Shown piece after piece: positions 54,698 to 63,927 of a stretch of DNA of 64,000 nucleotides; the first letter of the stretch is position 1, and every line of letters begins with the position of its first letter. This DNA is from Pyrinomonadaceae bacterium (lineage in GTDB: Bacteria; Acidobacteriota; Blastocatellia; Pyrinomonadales; Pyrinomonadaceae): the NCBI GenBank assembly GCA_017983495.1, contig JAGOBH010000002.1, positions 496,001 through 560,000 of the forward strand, in the 5' to 3' direction. The position numbers and the translations under genes were made by a program. The notes under the pieces were generated by a model that saw only the letters and a program-made list of their open reading frames with translations, was not told the DNA's origin and did no database searches.

Positions 54698-56734
54698 ATG
54701 TTGCGCATTAGATTCATATTGCCCGCCGGTTTTCTGTTCTTATCCGGCACGGCGGTGCTTGGCCAACCTCCTTCGCCACCGCCTTTTGAAGTTCAGATCG
54801 GAGCGGTTTCAAATGAACGTCGACAGATGGCTCTGCTGAGAATTCTCGAGGGACAGCGATTTCTAGGCCAGAGTTACAAAACGCGTTCGCCGGCTGAGAT
54901 GGGTGTGGCCGTAGGGATAGCTCGTACCGCCTTTCTTCAGGCGATCGAGTATGACCCCTCGATAGCCGAAGCCTACACAGCTCTTGCTGAGATCGCGGTC
55001 AGTTCACCGCCCAATGATATTGACGAAGGGATCAAGTATGCGGCTGCGGCTATCAAAGTTGATAGCGAAAATTTTGGCGGCAGGCGTCTGCTCGCCAGGC
55101 TATACACACTAAGATCTGGTATTAACGAGGGAAAGGTAGAACCAGTAAGCGGTGGCCGTGCAATCGAGAATTGGATCTATGTTACCAAACTCGATCCGCG
55201 AAATGCGGAGGCGTGGGCTTTTCTTTCGGCACTGTATTCCCGGCGGAAGGAGACCGAGAAGGAGATAGATGCGCTTCGAAAATGGATCGCATCTGCTGCA
55301 CCTGTCGAGACTCAGTTTTATCAGGTGGTGCTTGGCCGAACCGAGAGTTTGACCGCCGATGCCGCGTCCCTGAAATTGGGTTCCGCACTGGTTCGTGCAG
55401 GAAAGATCGGCGAAGCAGTATCAGTGCTTAGCATATTGGTGGTCGACGAGCCGGAAAACCTTGAAGCCATCGATCTGCTCCGGGAAGCGATCTCGTCGGC
55501 CGATGTTGGTGACGCCGCTAAAGCGGTTGAATCACTTCGCCAGGCGGTTTTTGCTAAACCTGAAAGTGTTGCCTTGGTCGAGATGCTTATTGAGATCTTG
55601 GAGCGTTCCGGACGGACCGAGGAGGCGGAAGTACTGCTGAAACGATCGATCGAAGCGGTGCCGAACGACAAACTTCAAGTAGCTTCTTCACTTTTATCTA
55701 CACTTGGTGACCTTTATCGACGGATGGATAGGCCGGGCGATGCATCTGCGGCGTTTGAACGTGCATTGACTACACTTGGATCGTTAAATGCCGCCGTCGA
55801 ACCGGATGGCCGTGAGGCGAGAATGCGGCTTTTTGCAAAGCTGCTGCAGGTCGCAAATCAACGGCGGGACGATGCTGCGGCGATGTCGGTCGTCGAACGC
55901 GTGAGAAGTCTTAACGGAAAGGATGATCAGACTGCTGATCGTATGCTGATCGGCCATTATCGTTCGTCGGGAAAGCGCAATGAGGCTCTAGGTGTTATTC
56001 GTGCCCGCAGACAAAAAAATGCCCGTGATGAAAGTTTGCGTCGTCTCGAAGCTTCCGTGCTGGCTGAGTTGGGTAAAACCGGCGAAGCTGTGGCGGTGAT
56101 GCGAGCCCGCTCGACTGAACCGCGATCAAGTGCTGCGGGCGGTGTCGGGCCGAACGACCAGATGGCTTATGATGCCTTTTCCGACCTTATCTTCATCGCC
56201 TCGCTTTATAGCGACGCCGGTCGCGGTAAGGATGCCGCATCAACGGCCAGGGAGGCGTATGCGGCGGCTGGGAGCAGCGAAAGGCAGCAAATCGCGAACC
56301 TGACCCTTGCGTCGGCGCTTCAGCAGTCCGGCGATTACATAGGTGCCGAAATTACACTTCTTAAACTCTTGACTCAGATGCCGGGAAATCCGATCGCACT
56401 TAACAATCTCGGCTACTTTCTGGTTGAGCGAAACGAGCGGCTCGACGAAGCGATCGCTATGATCAAGCAAGCATTAAAGGTTGATCCGACTAATCCGTCG
56501 TACCTCGATAGTCTCGGCTGGGCCTATTTCAAAACCGGGAAGCCGTCGGAAGCTGAACTGCAATTGCGGCGGGCACTTCGTTTTGACCCGGACTCGGTCG
56601 CTATTAACGAACATCTGGGAGACGTTCTGCACAAGAGCGGCAAGGCGGCAGAAGCAAAATCGTATTGGCGGCGGGCTCTGGAATTAGCTACCAAGGAAAC
56701 TGACATCATCAGACTCCGCGGAAAAATAGAATAA
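54698..56734 (+). CDS. Secreted TPR-repeat protein
   Basis: A 678-residue protein with a signal peptide (1-23), then at least ten TPR-like helix pairs from residue 45 to the end. Clear units are AFLQAIEYDPSIAEAYTALA (near 88) and EAIAMIKQALKVDPTNPSYL (near 585). TPR arrays mediate protein contacts in the envelope. It could act with the BamD-like protein in the same operon, but the partner is unknown. It is followed by a strong terminator. Confidence 0.85.
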   Translation: MLRIRFILPAGFLFLSGTAVLGQPPSPPPFEVQIGAVSNERRQMALLRILEGQRFLGQSYKTRSPAEMGVAVGIARTAFLQAIEYDPSIAEAYTALAEIAVSSPPNDIDEGIKYAAAAIKVDSENFGGRRLLARLYTLRSGINEGKVEPVSGGRAIENWIYVTKLDPRNAEAWAFLSALYSRRKETEKEIDALRKWIASAAPVETQFYQVVLGRTESLTADAASLKLGSALVRAGKIGEAVSVLSILVVDEPENLEAIDLLREAISSADVGDAAKAVESLRQAVFAKPESVALVEMLIEILERSGRTEEAEVLLKRSIEAVPNDKLQVASSLLSTLGDLYRRMDRPGDASAAFERALTTLGSLNAAVEPDGREARMRLFAKLLQVANQRRDDAAAMSVVERVRSLNGKDDQTADRMLIGHYRSSGKRNEALGVIRARRQKNARDESLRRLEASVLAELGKTGEAVAVMRARSTEPRSSAAGGVGPNDQMAYDAFSDLIFIASLYSDAGRGKDAASTAREAYAAAGSSERQQIANLTLASALQQSGDYIGAEITLLKLLTQMPGNPIALNNLGYFLVERNERLDEAIAMIKQALKVDPTNPSYLDSLGWAYFKTGKPSEAELQLRRALRFDPDSVAINEHLGDVLHKSGKAAEAKSYWRRALELATKETDIIRLRGKIE

Positions 56735-56766
56735 ATAAGGCCGCTCATTTGAGCGGCCTTATTTTT
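56733..56766. terminator. Strong bidirectional terminator
   Basis: AATAAGGCCGCTC and its complement GAGCGGCCTTATT form a 13-bp stem around ATTT, followed by a T run. It separates the TPR gene from the convergent M48 protease gene. Confidence 0.88.
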
Positions 56767-56774
56767 AACTTAGA

Positions 56775-57968
56775 TCAGTTGCCGGGCGTCGGTGAGGGAC
56801 TGGGCTGCGATGTTGGTTCGTTTCGCTTTTTCAATTTCGGCGGACCGTCGGATGTACTCGAACCTGGATCCGCGATCGCCGGATCATCTGTAGGTTCGGG
56901 TTGACGTTTTTTGAGAGTCGGTTTGGTGTCGCCTTCTTCGTCAACGTCTGCGAGCACGCCAGCTTTTGCATTCGTGATCTTCATCAGATGTCCCCTAACT
57001 CGCTGAAACTCCGAAGTGCTGATGATGTACTCTTCCTTCTCTGCAAAACGTGCGACCAGCTCCAGACTGTCATCGCGTCGTTCCATTGAGGGCGGATGGG
57101 ACGAGAATAGTTTCGAAATTGTGCCCGGCTTTTTGCGATTTTTCGATGCAAGCTTTTCGAACATCGTCGACATACCGGTCGGGTCGTAACCGGCAGCATA
57201 GAGGTATTGAACGCCAAGTTTATCGGCTTCGACCTCGGCTCCGCGGCTGAATTTGAGCAATGCCAATGCCTGAGCAATACCGGCAGTATTCTGCAGGACG
57301 CTCCCGGCGATGCCGCCTGTAAGTAGTACTCCGGCGAGAATGCCGTACTGCAACAACTGGCCTTTGCCCTGATTTTCCATTGCATGACGGGCCGCCACGT
57401 GGGCGATCTCATGAGCCATCACGCCTGCGAGTTCAGCTTCGTTGTCCGCCGCGAGGATCAAGCCTTTATTTACGAAAAAGAAGCCGCCGGGCAGCGCAAA
57501 AGCATTTACTTCATCACTATCGATCACTTTGATGGTAAACGGGATCTTGGCGTCTGAGTGAAGAACGATGTTCTGCCCAACTCGATTGACGTACTCCGTA
57601 ATGATCGGGTCCTCGACCATCTTAGCCTGTTGCTCGATCTCCATCGCCAACTGGCGTCCGATCTGGATCTCTTTCTCCTGCGAACCACCCAGCCAGCCAA
57701 ATAGCTTGTCAGAGCCGCCATTGATATTTCGTTTGCCGATCTGTCCCGGATCATCTTTCGGCGACAGCGGCCCGTTTACAGGAGTCGCAGTAGGAGATGC
57801 CGCTGCAGATTTTTCAGCTTTTTTCTCCTTTTTAGATTTTTCCGCTGGCTTAGCCTTGTCATCGGTGGTCTGAGCGTTAGACGCTGACGGCATAAAGAGA
57901 ACGCCGCTAAACCAAATACTAGAGACCAAAAGGAACGTTCCAAATCGTTTTACCATACCGCTATGCAT
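56775..57968 (-). CDS. Periplasmic M48-family zinc protease (BepA/LoiP type)
   Basis: A 397-residue protein with a signal peptide (to about residue 32) and Lys/Ala-rich linker, then an M48 domain with HEIAH (186-190) and the third ligand probably in AEVEADKLGVQYL (about 245). BepA-like proteases clear misassembled outer-membrane proteins such as LptD. The C-terminal 90 residues are low complexity (Pro/Ser/Thr/Lys). Start codons at 57968 and 57956 are both possible. A BamD-like gene is nearby, fitting an outer-membrane quality-control role. Confidence 0.88.
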   Translation of the reverse strand: MHSGMVKRFGTFLLVSSIWFSGVLFMPSASNAQTTDDKAKPAEKSKKEKKAEKSAAASPTATPVNGPLSPKDDPGQIGKRNINGGSDKLFGWLGGSQEKEIQIGRQLAMEIEQQAKMVEDPIITEYVNRVGQNIVLHSDAKIPFTIKVIDSDEVNAFALPGGFFFVNKGLILAADNEAELAGVMAHEIAHVAARHAMENQGKGQLLQYGILAGVLLTGGIAGSVLQNTAGIAQALALLKFSRGAEVEADKLGVQYLYAAGYDPTGMSTMFEKLASKNRKKPGTISKLFSSHPPSMERRDDSLELVARFAEKEEYIISTSEFQRVRGHLMKITNAKAGVLADVDEEGDTKPTLKKRQPEPTDDPAIADPGSSTSDGPPKLKKRNEPTSQPSPSPTPGN

Positions 57969-58155
57969 AGAACCTCTCCAAACCGAATTTACCCGATTGC
58001 AAAATTGTAGCTTCTCAATGGTTGAAATACAACAGACTTACGATGCGAAATAGGGTCGGAAAGTTGGGCGAAAGTGCGAAATAGTATATTTTTTTTGATT
58101 ATGTCGCCTGGACAGAAAAAGTTGGTTCTATTTCTTGATAAAACTTGTTAAAATA

Positions 58156-58189
58156 GAGTGCCGGGCAGCACGTTGGATACCCGGCACTC
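58156..58189. other. Stable hairpin between divergent M48 and ATPase genes
   Basis: GAGTGCCGGG (58156-58165) and CCCGGCACTC (58180-58189) make a perfect 10-bp stem with a 14-base loop, preceded by TAAAAT. It lies in the leader of the ATPase gene and may stabilise the 5' end of that mRNA, end a short leader transcript or bind a regulator. The rest of the 281-base gap shows no gene. Confidence 0.6.
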
Positions 58190-58249
58190 GAATTTTACCT
58201 CGCAACGCTCTAGTAAACTCCATTTGCCAGATTTTCGGCACCGACATCA

Positions 58250-61200
58250 ATGAATCGCATTGTAGAAAAGGTCAAAGACATAGTTGATGTCCGAACTCAT
58301 ATCGGTCTAAACAACTTCACTGATGACCCGCTGCGTACGCTGACCGGATATCATTTTACCGACGTTACTGCGGATCTGATGTCAAAATGGTTGACAAGGG
58401 CGATCCGCGTTGGGCCTGGTAACGGCGCAGCTCTTGCTCTCGCCGGCTTTCGCGGAGTTGGCAAAAGCCACTTTCTTGCTACATTTGGCACCATCTTGTC
58501 CCACCCCGAGATGCGGTCCCGGCTCTCGGATGACCTGGTGTCGTCTACGGCTCAGTCCATAACCCGACGGAGCTATCCGGTCGCGTTCGTCCGACGCGGA
58601 ATTGAGTCGACTCTTTTTCTTGAGTTGCGAAAGGCTGTCGCGCCGATCATCGGATGTGAACCCGACGCCCTTAGTGATTCGTTATCGGACATCCTAATGC
58701 GGGCCCGCGAATCCACGGGCGATGACCCATTGATCTTGTTGATCGATACCGCATTTGAAAGGTCCTCGCGTGTCTCGCGCGATGACGGTGCTGTTTTATC
58801 GGCCATCGCTGAAACTGCCAAGACTCTTGGCATTTTTGTCGGAATCGCCCTAGATGACGATATCTCCGGTGCCGACGGAGCGAATTCCGCTATATCCACG
58901 ACATTTGGCATAGACTATCTTGATCAAGAGCATCTTTACCGAATTGTCGATACGCACATATTTCCAAAACAGAATAGGATGCAGCCGGTGCTGCACGGCA
59001 TTTATCAGTATTACCGAACGGCCGTACCGAGCTTTCGTTGGAGCGAGGAACGCTTTTCCGCACTTTACCCGCTACATCCCGCGATCATGGAGATCGCTCC
59101 TTTCGTGCGGCTTTACATGCACGATTTTGCTTTGCTTAGCTTTGCGTCAGAGGCTGGCTCGCGCATTCTCGGCCGTCCGGCGAATTCACTGATCGCTCCC
59201 GACGAAGTTTTCGATAAGGTCGAAAAAAACCTCCGAAACGTTGACGCTTTGAACGAAGCTTTTGCGGCGTTTGACCGCATAAACACCGAGATTATCTCGA
59301 AGGTACCCGTCGTTAAGCGGCTGCAGGCAAAATTGATCCTCAAAGGATTATTTCTCTTTTCGCTCAATGATGAAGGAGCGACCGCCTCGGAGATCGGGGC
59401 GTCGATGTTGATCTACGACGAGAATGAGCCGGAAACCGCGGTTGCTTACGTCGAGTCACTGATCGCCTCTTTTGCGGCAGCATTTCCGAACAATATCCGG
59501 GCCCAGGAATCGGAATCACGTGGCACACGATACAGCTTCATTCTCGATGGCAAGGACGACCTTAAACGGGTATTGAATGATCGGGCGGCAAAGGTGCCTG
59601 ACGATGTAATTACGGATATTCTTCGCCGCGTGATCGACGAGCGTTTCCCGGACAGTTCATTTTCCGATGGGCAAAGTCACGATGGCGTGCCCGTCTCTGA
59701 TTGTGTGATCAGTTGGAGAGGCGGCCTGAGAAAAGGGCAGGTTGCGTGGATCGACTCGGAAAAGCCATTGGGTTTTAGCAGAAATGGCTCACTGGACTGG
59801 GTTGCGGGGATCTGCCTTCGAGATGGAGTCAGCTGCGACCCTTCCCATCCCGATGGGATTCCGGTTGTCACCTGGAGTCCGGCAAAGCTCACCGACGAAG
59901 AGGCGAATACAGTTCGCCGCTTCTACGTTCTGCAAACCGACGCGGATCTCCGTAGTGAATTTCTGGATCACGTAGCCGCGGCTGCACAGGCGCACGCGTT
60001 TGCTGTCGACAAGGTGTTTCAGAGGGCATTCCTTGTTGACGGCGTGATTTCGATCGAGGGATTTGAATACAATTTTACGGAAGAGGCCCGGACGGCGCAG
60101 AGCCTTTCCCAAATATTCACCATAATGCTCGAATCGCTCTTCGAAGGGCGTTTTCCGATGCATCCGTATTTTGAATCGATCATCCGTACCAAGGATGTGA
60201 CCGCACTCGTCACCGATTTTTACGGTGGTGCTCGTCCGCGGATCGAGGAAGTGCAGAGAATGGCTCAACTGTACTGCCTGCCGTTAGGAGCGGCTTCCAG
60301 TGTAGAGTCAAACTATGTTCCCGCGGATGCCGACGCACTAAGAGAACAACCCCTCGTTCGGGAACTCTTCGATTGCATCAATCCCACCAGGGGCGAAGTC
60401 ACGACCTTGAATTCGATCTTTTCGAAACTCGGAGCCGCACCTTACGGGCTGGTTCGCGAAGCGGGATACCTGTTGCTGTCAGCGATGGTCTCGGCACGGC
60501 TGCTTGATTTCGTAACGTCAAATGGCGACCGGATCAGCCACCGTTCGCTGGACCTGAAGGTCATCTGGGACGACATTGTCGGCGTTGCCCTCCCGACCGA
60601 ATCAGTTTACTCAAATGAACGCTTATTGACGTGGGTCACATTGATCACCGACCGATCAGGATTTGGGTCGCTCAATAAGTCCGAAGATCGGCTTGAAATA
60701 CTTGATGCCCTTGGTGACTGGTTATCGGAGTGGAAAGGTAGGCGTATCTCTGCTCGATTCGATGCCGTAAGGGACGATCTGCTAAATACACGAACCTGGC
60801 GTCTCGCGGCGATGTCCACGAAATCATTTCGCGTTGCCGCGGAATCAATTGCGGCGGTTCTAGAAAATGTTCTGCCGCTCGAGGGTGGATTGCAACGGAT
60901 AGCCGACGCGTTTTCTGATTCGGAGATCGAATACGCCCGGCATCGTTCGGATCTCGACGCGCTTGAGGATTTCATCGCCGGAGTCGCACTTCGCGAACAG
61001 GTGTCGGCGTGGCTTTCGTTATGCGAGCTTACGGGCGTTAAAGAAATCGACAGGATGCGCTCTGAGCTGTACGAAATGACAGCACGCGAATTTCACACAC
61101 CAAAGGCGTCGTCCAATATCGATCTAAATAACCTTTGGACCAAATTCAAGAAAATTTACGCCGAATTTTACGTCGATCGTCATGATTCGGCCGTGGTCTC

Positions 61201-61798
61201 ACCTTATCTTCGCGAAAAACTTGCCGAAATAATGAAGACGGACCTATGGTGGGAGTTCGAGAACTTGTCGGATATTGACGGGTTTGACGGATCATTTCGC
61301 ACGGAATCGAAGCGTATCATTCAGAAGATCAGACAGCTCGACTGCCGTCGAAATACACTGAATATGATCGCCGACGTGCCGACGTGCGGATGTCCGTTTA
61401 GTATTGGCGAGATCAGAGCTATCGAAGCCCTTCCGGAAGATCTTTGGCACGTTGTAACACGTGGATTGAGTTCTTACAGGGCGACGCTGCACGATTTGGA
61501 ACCCCAATTGCACGCTGCGCTAAAATCCATCGTGGCTCACGAAAAAAGCGACCGGATCCGCCAGGCATATACCGATTTAACGGCGTATCTGGGCAAGGAA
61601 CAGGAACTCAGACGCTTGAGTGGCGCGGAAATACGCTTGATCAGGCGGGCTTTTCGGACTATCGATGCCGCCGTACCAGCCCGACCGGTAAAGCACGGAG
61701 ATACGGAGCCGGAGTTTCTGGTTGATGCGTCCGAACTTCCCGATTTTTCTGAGGCGGTGGACGAACTGAACGCTCTACTCGAAGCAATGCCTCAATAA
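58250..61798 (+). CDS. Large P-loop ATPase, possibly PglY/BrxC-related (DUF6079-like)
   Basis: An 1182-residue soluble protein. Residues 25-330 form a P-loop NTPase with Walker A GFRGVGKSH (66-74) and a Walker B-like LILLIDTAFE (161-170). A region near 365-400 (LFLFSLNDEGATASEIGAS) looks like a winged helix. The middle and C-terminal parts are alpha-rich, with KLGAAPYGLVREAGYLLLSA near 725-745 of the kind seen in PglY, BrxC and related big ATPases of BREX phage defence. A CGC pair lies near the end (CGCPF). None of the other BREX genes is near, so it may be a solitary protein with a different role. The family link is from pattern only. Confidence 0.5.
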   Translation: MNRIVEKVKDIVDVRTHIGLNNFTDDPLRTLTGYHFTDVTADLMSKWLTRAIRVGPGNGAALALAGFRGVGKSHFLATFGTILSHPEMRSRLSDDLVSSTAQSITRRSYPVAFVRRGIESTLFLELRKAVAPIIGCEPDALSDSLSDILMRARESTGDDPLILLIDTAFERSSRVSRDDGAVLSAIAETAKTLGIFVGIALDDDISGADGANSAISTTFGIDYLDQEHLYRIVDTHIFPKQNRMQPVLHGIYQYYRTAVPSFRWSEERFSALYPLHPAIMEIAPFVRLYMHDFALLSFASEAGSRILGRPANSLIAPDEVFDKVEKNLRNVDALNEAFAAFDRINTEIISKVPVVKRLQAKLILKGLFLFSLNDEGATASEIGASMLIYDENEPETAVAYVESLIASFAAAFPNNIRAQESESRGTRYSFILDGKDDLKRVLNDRAAKVPDDVITDILRRVIDERFPDSSFSDGQSHDGVPVSDCVISWRGGLRKGQVAWIDSEKPLGFSRNGSLDWVAGICLRDGVSCDPSHPDGIPVVTWSPAKLTDEEANTVRRFYVLQTDADLRSEFLDHVAAAAQAHAFAVDKVFQRAFLVDGVISIEGFEYNFTEEARTAQSLSQIFTIMLESLFEGRFPMHPYFESIIRTKDVTALVTDFYGGARPRIEEVQRMAQLYCLPLGAASSVESNYVPADADALREQPLVRELFDCINPTRGEVTTLNSIFSKLGAAPYGLVREAGYLLLSAMVSARLLDFVTSNGDRISHRSLDLKVIWDDIVGVALPTESVYSNERLLTWVTLITDRSGFGSLNKSEDRLEILDALGDWLSEWKGRRISARFDAVRDDLLNTRTWRLAAMSTKSFRVAAESIAAVLENVLPLEGGLQRIADAFSDSEIEYARHRSDLDALEDFIAGVALREQVSAWLSLCELTGVKEIDRMRSELYEMTAREFHTPKASSNIDLNNLWTKFKKIYAEFYVDRHDSAVVSPYLREKLAEIMKTDLWWEFENLSDIDGFDGSFRTESKRIIQKIRQLDCRRNTLNMIADVPTCGCPFSIGEIRAIEALPEDLWHVVTRGLSSYRATLHDLEPQLHAALKSIVAHEKSDRIRQAYTDLTAYLGKEQELRRLSGAEIRLIRRAFRTIDAAVPARPVKHGDTEPEFLVDASELPDFSEAVDELNALLEAMPQ

Positions 61799-61859
61799 CC
61801 GGCCAGCGTTATCACTTCAGTTTCCTTCTCACTAGGGATTCAATTATAGTCATTCGTAT

Positions 61860-62732
61860 ATGATCTCGATCTCGATCATTGGTATTGGGCGCGTCGGCGG
61901 GGCTTTGGTTCTTGCTTTACCGCCGGACAAATATGCGGTCGAAGGCCTCTATGGCCGAACCGAGCAGTTATTTGTCGCCGCCGATATCGAACGCAATGTC
62001 GGAAAGCTCGATGACCTTCGTGAGTTATGCTCCGACGTCGTAATTATAACGACGCCGGATCAGTCGATCGGCGACACCGCCGCTTTGATAGCCGCAAGGC
62101 TCCGGCCGGGTACGATCGTGCTTCATACAAGCGGAGCCCTATCATCGACCGTTCTTTCCACAGTTTCTGACTCAGGCTGCCGGGTTGGGTCGATCCATCC
62201 ACTGATCTCCATCAGCACGCCCGAACTTGGACCGGAAAGGGTGAAGGGTGCCTACTTTTGTATCGAGGGCGATTCCGAAGCCGTCGCTCTCGCCGAAATG
62301 ATCGCCCACGATTTGGGCGGTGTCCCATTTAAGATCGACACCGCGAAAAAGCCGCTCTACCATGCGGCAGCAGTCATGGCGAGCGGGCACATCGTCGCCC
62401 AGTTTGACGCCGCTACCGAACTGATGACACTGGCTGGTCCGAACCCGGAATTTGCCCGCAAACTGCTCCTGCCTCTGATCGAAAGTACGGTTAAGAATCT
62501 AAGCATCAACGATAATGCACGAGCACTGACTGGAACATTCGCAAGGGCGGACTTGGCAACGTTTGAGAAGCATATTGAGGCTATAAGGGCCGAAGCATCC
62601 GAGAAGATAATGGAACTTTATTTGGCCCTGGGCGAAAGGTCGCTCGACATTGCGTTGCTTCAAGGTGCCGATCCGACGAGGGTAGAAGAGATCAGAAAGA
62701 GAATATTTCTGGCTAAATCCGGAGCCAAGTGA
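61860..62732 (+). CDS. Rossmann-fold DUF2520 protein
   Basis: A 290-residue protein. The N-terminal Rossmann NAD(P) site is IIGIGRVGGAL (residues 6-16), and the C-terminal half is the DUF2520 helical domain with KPLYHAAAVMASGHIVAQFD and ALTGTFARAD. It resembles small oxidoreductases related to pyrroline-5-carboxylate reductase or prephenate dehydrogenase. The substrate is not known. It is in a co-directional run with the Fur-type regulator and the ferredoxin-fold protein. Confidence 0.85.
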   Translation: MISISIIGIGRVGGALVLALPPDKYAVEGLYGRTEQLFVAADIERNVGKLDDLRELCSDVVIITTPDQSIGDTAALIAARLRPGTIVLHTSGALSSTVLSTVSDSGCRVGSIHPLISISTPELGPERVKGAYFCIEGDSEAVALAEMIAHDLGGVPFKIDTAKKPLYHAAAVMASGHIVAQFDAATELMTLAGPNPEFARKLLLPLIESTVKNLSINDNARALTGTFARADLATFEKHIEAIRAEASEKIMELYLALGERSLDIALLQGADPTRVEEIRKRIFLAKSGAK

Positions 62733-62762
62733 TAAGATTGCGTTAAATACTAGCTGTTACCG

Positions 62763-63284
62763 ATGCCGAAAAAGAAATATCTATTTGAGACGGAACGGGC
62801 GATCTTCCTGGAGCATATCCAACGGCTTGGTTTGCGGAAAACCGGACAACGGGATCTGATAATGGAGACGTTTCTCAGCACGGAGGAGCATCTAACTATC
62901 GAGGATCTCCATCGCCTCGTCCAGAAAAAGGATCCGACGGTAGGCCACACCACAGTCTACCGCACGCTGAAACTTTTGACCGAAGCGGGACTCGCAAGGG
63001 AAGTGCGGTTTGGCGACAACAAGACGTATTTCGAGCATCACCACGATCACGAACATCACGACCATATGATCTGCACGAGTTGCGGATTGGTCATCGAGTT
63101 TTTCTCCGAGGCTATCGAATCGCTTCAGGACAAGATGGCCGAGCAGTTCGCTTTTCTGCCGACCCACCATAGCCTCCGAATGTGGGGACTTTGCCGCGAG
63201 TGCCAAAAGCGTTCGGTAGAGGTGGCGATTGCGCCGTCCGGAGCTCAGCCACGCGTGCGTGTCCGCTCAAACGTCGGTCCGTGA
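62763..63284 (+). CDS. Fur-family metal-responsive repressor
   Basis: A 173-residue protein with an N-terminal winged helix (GLRKTGQRDLIMETFLSTEEHLTIEDLH and VGHTTVYRTLKLLTEAGL) and a C-terminal metal-binding dimer domain: HHHDHEHHDHMICTSCG, EFF, and a second CxxC (CRECQK). The zinc site and His-rich loop are as in Fur/Zur/PerR. Which metal it senses (Fe, Zn, Mn) cannot be told. No operator was identified. It probably regulates its own run. Confidence 0.92.
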   Translation: MPKKKYLFETERAIFLEHIQRLGLRKTGQRDLIMETFLSTEEHLTIEDLHRLVQKKDPTVGHTTVYRTLKLLTEAGLAREVRFGDNKTYFEHHHDHEHHDHMICTSCGLVIEFFSEAIESLQDKMAEQFAFLPTHHSLRMWGLCRECQKRSVEVAIAPSGAQPRVRVRSNVGP

Positions 63285-63300
63285 CCGCCATTGAATTTAT

Positions 63301-63927
63301 ATGGAAAGTGCTCTCATCAGATTTGAAAATGAAAATGTCGAGGGGTACGTATCGGTTGGGACTACGCTCGTAGATGCGATGCGTCAATTTGGCATATATT
63401 TTTCTCAGCCGTGCGAGCCCGGGGAGCAAATACATCACTGCTCGGTAAAAGTAAGTCTCGGGGGCGGCAATCTCTCGCCCGAGACTGAAGCAGAAGTGGA
63501 ACATATTAATACTGCCGGACGTAAAGAAGGTGAAAGGTTAGCCTGCGAGGCTGAGATAATCAGAGCCGGAGATATTACTATTATGACCGAAGCGAAGAAA
63601 GCGAAAACTGAGTCGAAAACTGAAAAGGATCCGTTCGTTGAGAGTTTTGAGGCGATGCCGCTCGAAGAGAAGATCAGCAAACTGTTACGCCTTGAGGCAG
63701 TTGCTCTGGGCGAAACGATCGAATACGTCGTAAATTCACCCTACAAGATCATTGAAAAGATCGGCGATGTTTTGGCCGAGTATGGGATGAAGATCGAAAC
63801 CGAGGCGAAGAAGGCGTCTTCCAAAGCAAAGACCGAACCCGCCGCTGCGGAAGAGCCGAAGAAGGCGGCTCCGGGTACCGGTCGAAAAGCCGCATCGCGT
63901 CCGAAACGAGCGGCTCCAAAAGAATAA
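63301..63927 (+). CDS. Ferredoxin-fold protein with incomplete cluster motif and a Lys/Ala-rich tail
   Basis: The first 95 residues look like a beta-grasp 2Fe-2S domain (GYVSVGTTLVDAMRQFGI, QPCEPGEQIHHCSVKV and late ACEAEII). Only three cysteines are present, Cys38, Cys47 and Cys82, with Cys38 and Cys47 separated by 8 residues, not the CxxxxCxxC spacing that carries a cluster. The middle part (107-165) is a second, helical domain, and the rest is a Lys/Ala/Pro tail. It may bind a different cluster or none. The gene starts 16 bases after the Fur gene. Confidence 0.6.
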   Translation: MESALIRFENENVEGYVSVGTTLVDAMRQFGIYFSQPCEPGEQIHHCSVKVSLGGGNLSPETEAEVEHINTAGRKEGERLACEAEIIRAGDITIMTEAKKAKTESKTEKDPFVESFEAMPLEEKISKLLRLEAVALGETIEYVVNSPYKIIEKIGDVLAEYGMKIETEAKKASSKAKTEPAAAEEPKKAAPGTGRKAASRPKRAAPKE

